Of a stretch of DNA of 64,000 bases, positions 39,358 through 49,590 are shown piece after piece; within the stretch, counting starts at the first letter, position 1, and every line of letters starts with the position of its first letter. The stretch comes from Rhodobacterales bacterium 56_14_T64. GTDB taxonomy: Bacteria > Pseudomonadota > Alphaproteobacteria > Rhodobacterales > Rhodobacteraceae. Under the pieces are notes generated by a model that saw only the letters and a list, made by a program, of their open reading frames with translations, ran no database searches and was not told the origin of the DNA. The stretch spans positions 1-64,000 of the forward strand of contig MAAY01000079.1 of the NCBI GenBank assembly GCA_002162795.1, in the 5' to 3' direction. Both the position numbers and the translations under genes were made by a program.

Positions 39358-39756
39358 GTGCTCAACTGGGAGGCAGAAATGCAAAAGCAGATGTGGCTCA
39401 TGATCGGCACCTTTTTGGCGAGCCCCGTAATTGCCGGTAGTATTTCGACAGACGTCAAAACAAAACTACAGTCTGCGATGATCGCACATGTCGACGATGT
39501 TAGTGTCGATGGTGCCTATACCTATCTCGACACCAAGACCAACGCGATTGAAACTGTGTATCCGGCGAATGTTCACCCCATGGTGCTTTCAGTGGGCGCT
39601 GATTTTTTTGTGTGCTCTGAAATGATCAATGACAAGGGCGATGCCGTTACGGCAGATTTCCTTGTCCGGAAGGTTGATGGCAATTACACGGTCGTCCAGA
39701 TGATTGTGAATAATCGTGCTGCACTTCAGGCTGCCATGAAAAAACTTGGTAATTAG
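39358..39756 (+). CDS. small secreted hypothetical protein
   Basis: Signal-like MQKQMWLMIGTFLASPVIAGS; lies directly upstream of the phosphatase gene. Confidence 0.6.
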   Translation: MLNWEAEMQKQMWLMIGTFLASPVIAGSISTDVKTKLQSAMIAHVDDVSVDGAYTYLDTKTNAIETVYPANVHPMVLSVGADFFVCSEMINDKGDAVTADFLVRKVDGNYTVVQMIVNNRAALQAAMKKLGN

Positions 39757-39769
39757 GAGCTGATGGCTC

Positions 39770-41248
39770 TTGGGCAGGTTGATTAGCAATGCTGTCGGGT
39801 TTCTGCGTCAGCGGATTTTCTTCAAGCATATGTTGGCTACCCTGCTTATTGGCGGAACTCTTAATGCTGTCGTTTTGTTTTGGTACAAAGACTACAAGGA
39901 GAGCGCACAGACTGACCAGGTCGCCGCAGAAATGGCGGCGATTGCAAATCGAATTGCGCGCCCTGCCGCCGATCTAATCGCGGCAGGAAATGCTTCGCAG
40001 GCGAGAGGCTTGCTCGCAGTATTTGCGGGTTTTCCCTATGTGGTGTGTGCAGATCTGAGCCTAGAAAACGGCGGTGCACCGGCGGTGTCTTGGCCAGTAA
40101 TCGGTTGCGCTAAGATCAATAAACCCGGTTTTGATATTGAGGTCACTGCCCCGACCGGAGGGGGCGAAGCCAATATGCTGGTTCGCATAGACCCCGTATT
40201 GCTGGCCAGTGAGCTGAGAACAGAAGTCGGGGTGGTGCTCGCGCTGGGGCTGCTGGGTGGCTTTTCACTAATTTTGGCTGGCGCGGGGGCTTTTATCTGG
40301 TTGATCAGCCGCCCTCTGCGCCAAATGCTGCATGCGATCGAGCGTTTTGAACGCGATGATGATCCAACGAAGATCTCCTACACATCAGAGGACGAGATCG
40401 GCAAAGTTATCACCAGCTACAACATGATGCTGGATCGAGAAGTCGAGCGGGTGACGGCAATTCGTGATGCCCATCGCCAGATTGTAGATAGCGTCACCTA
40501 TGCAACGCGTATTCAACAATGCCTGCTGCCAACTGCGTCCCAGTGCGCCGAAGCGTTTGACGATTTCGCTGTCATTTGGGAGCCTAGAGACCTTGTTGGC
40601 GGTGACATCTACTGGGTTCGTACTACAGGGCCGACCACCACTGTTGCGGTGATCGATTGCACCGGGCACGGAGTCCCTGGAGGATTTATGACCATGTTGG
40701 CCATCGCAACGCTGGAACGGCTCTATTTTGAGGATGAAACGCTTGGCCCTGCTGAGGCTTTGTCCCGGCTCAGTGATTTGACACGAATGTTGTTGAGCCA
40801 GGATGGTGATGATGCAACGTCAAATGACGGTATGGATGCTGCGATTTGCCAGATCAATGCCCTGGAAAATACGGCCGTTTTTTCTGGGGCTAGGCTATCT
40901 TTACTGACCAGTTCAAATGAAAATACGATGCGCATTAAAGGGGACCGAATGAGTGTTGGCTACCCAGATACACCGTCGTTACCTCAGTTTATTGAGCATC
41001 AGATCCATCTGGAAGACGACACGATGTTGATGATTACAACAGATGGATTGATCGATCAGCTTGGAGGAGCAAAAAGACTGGCATTTGGCTATCAGCATCT
41101 TCTGCCTGTGATAACGAAACATTCCGACGGTACCGCCCAAGATCTTCTTTTTGCGGTGAAAAAAGCGTTTCAGGACTATTCTGCTGACGAAGAACGGTTA
41201 GATGATCTGACGGTCCTTGCATTTCGAGCCAAGCGCGAAGGGGCCTAA
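39770..41248 (+). CDS. SiaA-like membrane PP2C/SpoIIE phosphatase with HAMP domain
   Basis: Two TM segments, HAMP region, then DDFAVIWEPRDLVGGDIYWVRTTGPTTTVAVIDCTGHGVPGGFMTMLAIATLERLYF...MLMITTDGLIDQLGG. Confidence 0.87.
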   Translation: MGRLISNAVGFLRQRIFFKHMLATLLIGGTLNAVVLFWYKDYKESAQTDQVAAEMAAIANRIARPAADLIAAGNASQARGLLAVFAGFPYVVCADLSLENGGAPAVSWPVIGCAKINKPGFDIEVTAPTGGGEANMLVRIDPVLLASELRTEVGVVLALGLLGGFSLILAGAGAFIWLISRPLRQMLHAIERFERDDDPTKISYTSEDEIGKVITSYNMMLDREVERVTAIRDAHRQIVDSVTYATRIQQCLLPTASQCAEAFDDFAVIWEPRDLVGGDIYWVRTTGPTTTVAVIDCTGHGVPGGFMTMLAIATLERLYFEDETLGPAEALSRLSDLTRMLLSQDGDDATSNDGMDAAICQINALENTAVFSGARLSLLTSSNENTMRIKGDRMSVGYPDTPSLPQFIEHQIHLEDDTMLMITTDGLIDQLGGAKRLAFGYQHLLPVITKHSDGTAQDLLFAVKKAFQDYSADEERLDDLTVLAFRAKREGA

Positions 41249-41252
41249 TCTC

Positions 41253-42665
41253 TTACTCAACAACAGGCTGGGCGAGCACCCAAAGGCTGAAGGAGGTTAA
41301 CATGACCATGAACACCATCATCGGCAGTTGGCTTAGAACAGCTTGACGATGTGATTTGAAAAGTCGGCGGGCTTCGATATGGGCAAGAAGAACTGAAAGA
41401 GCATGGCCAGTCACCAAAGCGATGACAGAAATCCACCAAACGTCTTCTGCTGTCATGATGCTAACGTCGATCATTACTTGTGTGTCTCCTAGCAACGCCC
41501 AACCAAGGTCGAATGGATCACTTAGAGCTGGGATGACCAATTGCCCGGCCAACACTAGGAAAAACACATAGTGAGCCAGATGATATGCAACCGCTATTGG
41601 TAACAATGACGTAGCGAACCCGGTAAAGACCTTGCTGTATTTAAGGTCACAGCCAGCTGCCCACCAAATAGCAATTGATAGAGCAACGTAGAGCGCCCAA
41701 GCGATCAGTATTGTGCTGATCAACCCAATACTGAGGATGAGTTTTAGTAAGTCCACGCCATGCTCGCGCAGTGTCAGCAACCAGGGGCGCAATACCTGAG
41801 ACTCGGTTACCCATTGGAGAATTGTTGACCATATCGGCGTTTCAGAGATTCCGTCAAACAGGACGATTGCGATGAGAGTCACGACAAATGCTGCTTGTGA
41901 TACGGTTACCGGATACCCGATTAGGCCCGTCGTTGGCAGGCGGAACTCCAGCCGATTGCGTTGAATACCAATTGGGGAAAGCCGACCAAGCAAACCAAAC
42001 AGGAGCGTCAACGGGTCGGCAGCCTGAAACCAACAAGTCCGACCCAGCCATATGGCCCCAAGAGTAAGCCCAAGCGTATACAACAGGACGATGGCCGCCA
42101 TGGCTCTGGGGCTTTCGGACCAATCCGACACCAGCTCTAGCCAGGACAAAAATATCAACCCTATAACCGCGATCCAGCCGATCCAAATGGGAGCGAGGCG
42201 GCGATGTTTACTGGGGTTAAAGCGGATCAACACAACATCTACGAGTGTTGCAAAGGGATTTAGGCTCGACCACAGATCAACAATGAGTGCGGTAAACAAT
42301 ACAAAGCCGACCCACCAAATGACCCATATGAAAATAGTAGCAAAGTTCTGAGTGGGCGACGCAGGCCCAAACAGGGCAACCGTCAGGATAAGAGCAAGTA
42401 CAAGCACCGCCAGCGCACGAAAAAAGGGCACCACAAACCGAGTCAGTTGATACGGGATATGGACACCAAAAGATGATCGCATGTGTTTTTCAAAAGGAAG
42501 AAACAGTGCAGAGCCCAGGAAAGTTAGGGCCACTGTTAATCCTGCGCCCGCTAGGTAAAAGCCAAGTGGTAATGGCAGATCAAACCGCTGACCAAACGCA
42601 TGCGCCCAGCCCGTATTCGGTGCTCCAATATAGAACGACGCGATTGCTGACAGCCGCCCTTTCAT
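41253..42665 (-). CDS. multi-pass membrane protein of unknown function
   Basis: 470 aa with many hydrophobic segments; overlaps the downstream-numbered cupredoxin-like gene by 4 nt. Confidence 0.7.
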   Translation of the reverse strand: MKGRLSAIASFYIGAPNTGWAHAFGQRFDLPLPLGFYLAGAGLTVALTFLGSALFLPFEKHMRSSFGVHIPYQLTRFVVPFFRALAVLVLALILTVALFGPASPTQNFATIFIWVIWWVGFVLFTALIVDLWSSLNPFATLVDVVLIRFNPSKHRRLAPIWIGWIAVIGLIFLSWLELVSDWSESPRAMAAIVLLYTLGLTLGAIWLGRTCWFQAADPLTLLFGLLGRLSPIGIQRNRLEFRLPTTGLIGYPVTVSQAAFVVTLIAIVLFDGISETPIWSTILQWVTESQVLRPWLLTLREHGVDLLKLILSIGLISTILIAWALYVALSIAIWWAAGCDLKYSKVFTGFATSLLPIAVAYHLAHYVFFLVLAGQLVIPALSDPFDLGWALLGDTQVMIDVSIMTAEDVWWISVIALVTGHALSVLLAHIEARRLFKSHRQAVLSQLPMMVFMVMLTSFSLWVLAQPVVE

Positions 42666-43072
42666 GGTTCGCGGATCTCTAAATAGACGACAGCTTTCTC
42701 TGTCCGGCCAAGGAAATCCGCGGCCCCATGCATGACAATTGCGTAACGTCCGGTGTGAATGGCCTGAAACACAAAAACCGCAGGACTATTGCCTTGACCA
42801 GTGCTGGTGATGTCATAGCCGTGTAGGTGTAACTCATGGTCACCAGTGCCCAACACTGAAAGATGAACGCTGGTCCCCTTTGGAATTTGGGCAGCCGGGG
42901 CAGGCTCGTTTTGGTTGACCATGATACTCAACTCAAGCACCACCCCTTGGGTAACAGGCTTTGGTGCGACTTTCTTTGGGGTTTCATGAGCTATGGCCTC
43001 AAAACAGACCACTGCGAAAGGGAATACAAAAATCGCCCTAAATAAAGTCACCATCATATGACGCTGCTCCAA
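42662..43072 (-). CDS. cupredoxin-like secreted protein (putative)
   Basis: Signal peptide; GTSVHLSVLGTGDHELHLHGYDITSTG...FQAIHTGRYAIVMHG. Confidence 0.55.
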   Translation of the reverse strand: MEQRHMMVTLFRAIFVFPFAVVCFEAIAHETPKKVAPKPVTQGVVLELSIMVNQNEPAPAAQIPKGTSVHLSVLGTGDHELHLHGYDITSTGQGNSPAVFVFQAIHTGRYAIVMHGAADFLGRTEKAVVYLEIREP

Positions 43073-43119
43073 TAAGAGCAGTGCCAGTTTCCCGGCACAG
43101 CTCTATGTATGAACTGGCA

Positions 43120-44292
43120 TCAATGCCCAGCGAGTTCATTCCACTGTGGAAGAAGAACAATTACATTCGGGTTCAGTCCCGCTTCCTTCAGGGTGTCCAT
43201 AGAAGCCACTGCCTCAGACGTCTCCAGATCAACCACTGTGATTGAACCATCTCGCATTTCGGGCAGGTTGATGAATGAATTTTGAACAAACCCGTACTTC
43301 ATGTCTTTGGTAAAGGCGACATGGTGGGCGCCGTTGCCAGTCTCAATTGTATTCAGCAATTTCGGCCCCATAATGCCTTCGGAGATGTCGAAAATATGCA
43401 GGTTTCCTGGTGCTGCTGTGGTGGCATACATCTTGTCCCCAGCCGGGTTGAAGTACATTTCAAGCGGGACACCTACCTTCAGCGGGCTGAAGTCCAACGC
43501 CATTTCAGCCGAGAATTTCTCGCTGTCTTCATCCCAGGTAAGTGCCCAGATGCTTGCACCGAACATGTTGGTGACAAGAAACGTCGGGGGGCCATCCCCT
43601 GGCACGCGCAGTAATTCGACAGGGGCCTCACCCGAAGGGGATGGCTTTGATGACACCTTGATGTCTTCAATCAGCTCTAATGTGCTGGCCTTTACAATCG
43701 AAACTGTTTCACCGGGATCCGTAAGGTCGCCCTTGATAGTGCTGGTTACCAGAATGCGGTCAATGTCTGTATCAACAGCCAGACCATGAGGGTTGGTTCC
43801 AGGCAGCTTGATTTCTCCGGTAACCATGTCATCTGCGACCCGCCCCTGCCAAACATTACCCGAGCTCATGCACGTCAAATACCAATACTCGTTGGCATCG
43901 TCGAAGATGACGTCCTCCCCCATGGCGCAATTGGGAATTTCGATGGTGGAGAGGCGAGGTGGAAAGGCGTCCATCTGCATGACTTGGAGCGCGGGTTGCC
44001 CCAAGCTGGTCAAGTAGATCTTGGACATCGTACGATCATAGAAAAGGTGATGCGCAACACCCGTTGCATCTAGCGGGATGTCTGCGAGCCATTTGCCGAA
44101 ACCTGGACTGTTGGGATCAACATCAATAATTGCAATCCCTTCACGCCGTTCCTCTGACCCAGAAAGCTTCAAGCTCTTCAGATCTTCCGCCGGTTTGCTT
44201 TCATAGCTCATCATTGCCAAGATCTCGGCAGATACACCACCAGTTGAGAGTGCCAATGCGCATGTGGCAAATAGCATCATTCGATTTTTCAT
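43120..44292 (-). CDS. secreted beta-propeller (YncE/lactonase-like) protein
   Basis: Signal peptide; repeated blades such as LPGTNPHGLAVDTDIDRILVTSTIKG and FNPAGDKMYATTAAPGNLHIFDIS. Confidence 0.7.
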   Translation of the reverse strand: MKNRMMLFATCALALSTGGVSAEILAMMSYESKPAEDLKSLKLSGSEERREGIAIIDVDPNSPGFGKWLADIPLDATGVAHHLFYDRTMSKIYLTSLGQPALQVMQMDAFPPRLSTIEIPNCAMGEDVIFDDANEYWYLTCMSSGNVWQGRVADDMVTGEIKLPGTNPHGLAVDTDIDRILVTSTIKGDLTDPGETVSIVKASTLELIEDIKVSSKPSPSGEAPVELLRVPGDGPPTFLVTNMFGASIWALTWDEDSEKFSAEMALDFSPLKVGVPLEMYFNPAGDKMYATTAAPGNLHIFDISEGIMGPKLLNTIETGNGAHHVAFTKDMKYGFVQNSFINLPEMRDGSITVVDLETSEAVASMDTLKEAGLNPNVIVLLPQWNELAGH

Positions 44293-44617
44293 AAGACCGA
44301 TCCTTCAAACCTATCAAATCAGGTCAGCACCGCAGGAAATGGCAAATTCACTTTCCTTGCTGCATCGTCAATGCGGGTTATAACCTGCAGGTGAGTGTAG
44401 CGCTGTAGGGGTGAATTTCCCGTTTTGCGTTGCTTAAGGTGTTCAGCAGGCCCACTTGAAATGCTTGGTTTCGCTTTTCCCGGCTCCCTGATAATCCGTC
44501 GAAACTCAGGAGGCCATGAAGGCAGAGATTTCATAACCGAGAAGATCAACTCCAATGAATGTAATCGTCGCCTGGAAAACCGATCTGGTGATCCCCTAAA
44601 CTTCCGTCGGTTGGTTT

Positions 44618-44839
44618 TCATTGCACCTGTTTCCGGTACTCCTGGACCGGCAGTCCGCCGACACCCCAGTCCTCCAGACCCACCGCATTGATCACGACAA
44701 AGGTTGTCGCCGGGGCCTTGCCCAAAACCCTGTGCAACAGATCCGTAACCTCTGCGATCAGCTGTGCCTTCTGATCAGCACTTGGACCGGTGCCATCAGG
44801 ACCACCCTCGCGAGTCACTTTGATGTTTACATAAGGCAC
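44618..44839 (-). CDS. 4-oxalocrotonate tautomerase-family protein
   Basis: MPYVNIKVTREGG... with N-terminal Pro after Met and typical small-tautomerase layout. Confidence 0.8.
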   Translation of the reverse strand: MPYVNIKVTREGGPDGTGPSADQKAQLIAEVTDLLHRVLGKAPATTFVVINAVGLEDWGVGGLPVQEYRKQVQ

Positions 44840-44905
44840 CGGTCAGTCCTTCAACTTGCCGTAACTTCACGACAATCTCTTCCGGCTTGGGTCTCTTAAT
44901 AGCCA
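44840..44905 (-). pseudogene. 5' remnant of an IS3-family OrfA
   Basis: Minus strand: MAIKRPKPEEIVVKLRQVEGL, matching the conserved start of a common IS3 OrfA type; breaks off at the tautomerase gene. Confidence 0.6.
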
Positions 44906-45158
44906 TCTTTGGTCCTCCGCTTTCCTAACTATAGGGGCGGACCACTTCAAAGGGGGAGGCTCAACTGCAGCGAATGGCTGGGCTGGAGCATATTTTGACG
45001 AGATTTACTGCCGAAGAGCTTTTCAGGATCGGCGAATTCCGAACCTTCGCGGCGATGGAAAGTTGATGAATAGCCTGTCGTCGGACTAGAAAAGCCATCT
45101 ACCGATACACCCCATGCGGAACGCCAAGTGTCCAAAGTTGAAACGGATACACAGTCGG

Positions 45159-47413
45159 TCAATCTTCCTTGCCCAGTGCAAGTTCCGATTGCTCTTTGAC
45201 GCCGGAACGGCGGCTGATCAATTGCACCAACTCATTCCGGCTGATCGGTTTGATCGCCACCTCGGCAAATCCGCTTTCCAGGATCCGGGCGTGGTCATCA
45301 GCAGCGGCATGAGCCGTCAGGGCAACAATATTCACTCCTACAGCCAATTTCCGTGCGCGGATCCGGCGACAGGCCTCAGTGCCGTCGACACCTGGCATAC
45401 TAATATCCATCAGGATCAGATCAAATTTACCTTCGGCGGCAGCCTCTACCGCTTCCCCGCCCCCCGCCGCAGTGGTCACCTGATGCCCCAAACGTTGCAG
45501 TGTCTTGGCCATAAGCACGCGGTTAATGTCATTGTCTTCAACCACCAGAAGACGTTTTGGGGCTTGGGTTTCCGTGAGCGTAGGCATTGTTTTATTCTGA
45601 CCTTCCATTGCCATTGCCATCGGCAGTGGCAGCGTGACCCGGAATATGCTGCCCTCGCCGAGTTCACTTTCCGCTTCAATCACACCGCCCAGAGCACCCA
45701 CCAAGCGCCGGGTGATCGCCAGCCCCAGACCGGTTCCCTCGCTGGTACGGCCATAGCTAGTGTCCAGCGTGACAAATTCCTCAAAGATACGCTCTAGATC
45801 AGCCGCGGAGATGCCGACCCCAGTATCGGAGATCAGGAACTCTACCAGTTCGCTATCGGCCTGACGTTCAACCTTGACAGTGACGGTGCCATTATTGGTG
45901 AATTTTAGAGCATTGCCGAGTAGGTTCAGTATCACTTGCTGGATTTTGAGCGGACGACCCTGCACATTGCGATGCCTGTTTAGACGGCAGCGCAGTTTTA
46001 GACTGTTGCCATCGGCCCGCGCGGTGGCCTGCTGGCTAACCACCAGCCCGTGCATGAGCTCTTCCAGGTCAAAGCTGCGGGGCTGTTCCGAAGCCGCGCC
46101 TGCCTCCAGTTGTGACAGTTCCAGCACCTCGTTGACATGATGCAGCAACAATTCTCCTGATATCCGCATGGCATGCAAATAGCTGTTTTGTTCAGGTGTC
46201 ATCCCAGTGGTTTCCAGCAGCTCCATTGAACCCAGGACACCGTTCAGCGGCGTACGCATCTCGTGGCTCATCACAGTCAACAGGTTTGCTTTGGCGCGTT
46301 CTCCGTCCAGCGCGTTATCGCGGGCATTGGTCAATTCGGCCTCGGCGGCGATGCGATCAGAAATATCGCGCAGATAGCTGACAAAAACTGTGTCGTACCC
46401 AAAGTGGCTGGGTGTGATCGACAGCTCCACTGGAAAGACCTCGCCGGATTTGCGCTTGGCGTCAAGCCGGACGCGACCCTGCTCCATAAACTGCGCCTCA
46501 CCAGTTGCCAGAAAGCGCGCCATCGCATCCAAAATTTCGCTGCGCTGGTGATCCGAAACTATCAAGTCGGCCAATTTCCTGCCTGTCGCCTCTTCCCGAG
46601 AATAACCAAATACGGATTCTGCGGCGCCGTTAAACGACATAATGCGCCCCCTGGTGTCGACCACTAGAATAGCATCCAGGGACGAGGTCACCATCGCCTG
46701 CATTCGCGCGGCAACAGCATTCATCCGCGCGGCCGCTGCATCGCTGGTAGCGGTCAGAACCCGCCCTCGGTGGTAAAGCATGCCAATCACAAGAGCGGTC
46801 AGACCCAGTGCCAAAACCAGTGTCATCACCACCAAGCCCAGTCGTTGAAGCGAATGCGCCAATCCTTCCTTTCTTGCATTAGCAATCTGTGCATGGGTGG
46901 ACAGCGTCAATAGGGACATGGTTCGCACATCGAGGGCAATTACCACCAACTCAGCAGTGAGTTCAGGCAGAGCGTCGCGAAGCGCCGAGTCCGGACCGTC
47001 AATCAATGGTGCAAAATTGTCCAGTCGGCCTTGGATTCGGGTCAGAACCGTCGAGCCCTCGTTGGTGGACCGTAGACCAGAGTATAATCGGCCTTCGCGA
47101 AAGTCGCCTAACCGGCTGTAGAGGATATCAAACTTGAGCCGCACAAGGTCTAAGTGACCTCCTTCGAGAGCTCGTTGCGCCGCCAACTGCAACTGCAGAT
47201 TCTCAACTTCAACCTGCGCTGTGCTCCATTGCGGATCATCTGAGGTGATACTCGACAGATCATCCAAATGGCGCAGGAATTCTCGGCCCAGGAGCACCGA
47301 CACAAACAACAGTGCCACCAGAGCAGTTGCGGTAAAAATGACAACCGACTTTGGCGCACTAGGGGCAAGCTTACCCCGCAGTTGCAGTGCCTTTCTTGTT
47401 GCGGAAATCCTCA
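45159..47413 (-). CDS. hybrid sensor histidine kinase (PAS, HisKA, HATPase, receiver)
   Basis: VMSHEMRTPLNGVLGSMELL; LLGNALKFTNNGTV; FEEFVTLDTSYGRTSEGTGLGLAITRRLV; LLVVEDNDINRVLMAKTLQRLGHQVTTAAGGGEAVE...LILMDISMPGVDG. Confidence 0.92.
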
Positions 47414-47690
47414 TGTGGAACCCCTTCCTCCACATGTTGCCCCTGCTATACCCCGCGATCAAGCCTTACCAGCCCATTAAGTACCAACATAATTAGCCTT
47501 CAGCGTCTCAACACAGCCCACGAAATGGCTCACCCGCACTGGCCACAAGAGTCGTTCGCTGCGCGATGAACAGACAGTTGCAAAGCGGGCTTTGGTCCGG
47601 CTGCCCCCACTTAGCGCAGGTCCTTTGTGCGGGCATACGTAGTTGTTTGGCGGACTCCTGGCCCCATCTTGGCTGAGAAAGGACAAGACC

Positions 47691-48257
47691 ATGAATGAAC
47701 TCGCCAAAATCAGATCAGACCCGATGCCCGAAGCCATGCGGGTGCTGTTACAGGACTACCCCCGTGACAGCTGGGAAGCCAATCCGCATTTTAAGAAAGC
47801 GACCCAAAACTGGCTTGGTGCGCATCAGATGTTTCGCCAATTGGCAGACCACGTGAGGACTGAAACCGAACGGTATCTGGATCGTAACCGCGACCCTAAT
47901 GCCTATGCTGCGCAGCTCTCCTATTATGGGGATGCCTTGGTCAGGAACCTGCATGGTCACCACGGATGGGAAGACCATAGTTACTTTCCTGAACTCTCTG
48001 CCGCTGATCCGCGTTTTGATGCGGGGCTGGAGATACTGGAAAAGGACCATGAGGCGCTTGATGGGGTTCTTGATCGTTTTACAGAAGTTGCCAACCGGAC
48101 GATCAAATTGATCCACCTTGACCCGGCCTCGGCCTATGATGAGGCTGGTAGGTTGCACTCAGAGGCAGAGTCAATCGAAGGCTTCCTTGGACGCCACCTG
48201 AGTGACGAAGAGGATCTGGCCGTGCCTATAATTCTGCATCATCGACTTCGTGGATAA
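47691..48257 (+). CDS. hemerythrin-like domain protein
   Basis: NLHGHHGWEDHSYFPELS...LEKDHEALDGVLDRF...HLSDEEDLAVPIILHH. Confidence 0.75.
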   Translation: MNELAKIRSDPMPEAMRVLLQDYPRDSWEANPHFKKATQNWLGAHQMFRQLADHVRTETERYLDRNRDPNAYAAQLSYYGDALVRNLHGHHGWEDHSYFPELSAADPRFDAGLEILEKDHEALDGVLDRFTEVANRTIKLIHLDPASAYDEAGRLHSEAESIEGFLGRHLSDEEDLAVPIILHHRLRG

Positions 48258-48264
48258 TTTAACA

Positions 48265-48300
48265 AAAAGTCGGGGCGACGGTATTGCGCCCCGACTTCAA
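48265..48300 (+). terminator. hairpin AGTCGGGGCG-acggtattg-CGCCCCGACT
   Basis: 10-bp perfect stem directly after the hemerythrin-like gene. Confidence 0.7.
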
Positions 48301-48330
48301 TGCTTTGTGGCGCAAAAGAGAGAAATTGCT

Positions 48331-49389
48331 ATGACACCATCTGACATACCTACGGTCGAGACATCCGTCGAAGAGGACCAGACTGATGCCAAAGCCCGTC
48401 GGACAAAAGGTGAATTCGTCCGCGGTGTCAGCAAGTTTCGCAGCGTTTTGGGCGAAGACACTGATTTTCCAGCTGAGCCTGGTCGCTACCACTTGTTCGT
48501 CGCGCTGAACTGCCCATGGTGCCATCGGGTGACACTGGCAAGAAACGTTCTCGGCCTGTCTGACAGCATCACCATGGATGTCGTATTTCCCAGCCGCACA
48601 ACTGAGGATGACCCCACCGGGCCCAATCTGTGGGAATTTAATCCGGGGCGTACCGCAACCCTCACCGGGGCGGCCTTGCCCGAATGCACGTCAGAGACGG
48701 CGACCGGCCAACACTTCCGTTTGGTCAAACAAATTTACCAGGCCGAAGGTTCCAATGAAACCAGCGTGCCGATCCTCTATGACAAGAAATCCAAGCGGAT
48801 CGTGGCCAATGAAAGCGCCGAGATTATTCGCATGCTGAACGCTCAAGCTGAACCTCTTGGCAGCAGCCTGGCCAACACGAAACGACCCGATCTATACCCA
48901 ACCAGGGCGGATCAGGCCCCCCTGCGAGCAGAGATAGAAACACTTAATGAGCAGATTTATGTCAACATCAACAATGGTGCATACAAAGCCGGGTTCTCGT
49001 CCCGTCAGGATGTCTATGCCGAGGCATATGCAAAATACTTCGAAACCCTGAATGACCTAGAAGGCCGTCTTGCTGCAGATAATCGTCTTTTCCTGACGGG
49101 CGAATTTTTCACCGAGGCGGATCTTCGCCTGTTTCCAACACTCTACCGTCACGATCCGGTCTATTATCTGCGAATGAAGCTGAATGGCGCTAAAATCCTG
49201 GACTATCCGCATCTGTGGCGTTGGCTGTGCCGCATTTACAAACGTCCCGGAGTGGCCGCGAGCAATTCGCTGGTGCACTGCCGACAGGGGTATTTTGGCC
49301 GTTCCTGGAACAATGTCGTGCCTTTAGGGCCAAATCGCCCGATGCCATATCCAGAAGCATACGCCCATCCCAATCTGGCCCGTGTATAA
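48331..49389 (+). CDS. glutathionyl-hydroquinone reductase (YqjG/ECM4-type GST)
   Basis: FVALNCPWCHRVTLARNVLGLSDSITMDVVFP; NESAEIIRMLNAQ; INNGAYKAGFSSRQDVYAEAY; GEFFTEADLRLFPTLYRHDPVYY. Start set at ATG 48331. Confidence 0.88.
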   Translation: MTPSDIPTVETSVEEDQTDAKARRTKGEFVRGVSKFRSVLGEDTDFPAEPGRYHLFVALNCPWCHRVTLARNVLGLSDSITMDVVFPSRTTEDDPTGPNLWEFNPGRTATLTGAALPECTSETATGQHFRLVKQIYQAEGSNETSVPILYDKKSKRIVANESAEIIRMLNAQAEPLGSSLANTKRPDLYPTRADQAPLRAEIETLNEQIYVNINNGAYKAGFSSRQDVYAEAYAKYFETLNDLEGRLAADNRLFLTGEFFTEADLRLFPTLYRHDPVYYLRMKLNGAKILDYPHLWRWLCRIYKRPGVAASNSLVHCRQGYFGRSWNNVVPLGPNRPMPYPEAYAHPNLARV

Positions 49390-49590
49390 GCTTTCAAACT
49401 TCCAAGTGTCGCTCGAAGCCGGAATTTTGTCGTCGCGTTCCAAGCCGCGACAGGTCGCCAACAACACAGGTATTGCAATGCGTGGGACACTTAGCTCCGC
49501 CATTGGCCCCCGGCTACTTGGGAAATGTTGGCTCAATCATCGCCTATTGAGAGAATGAAACTACATCAACCAAATCATGGAGGGTTAAGC

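Noticed and set aside
45159-47462. Long opposite-strand ORFs within the histidine kinase, flotillin and opg genes
   Set aside because: Antisense open frames in GC-rich codons; the sense ORFs have clear domain signatures.
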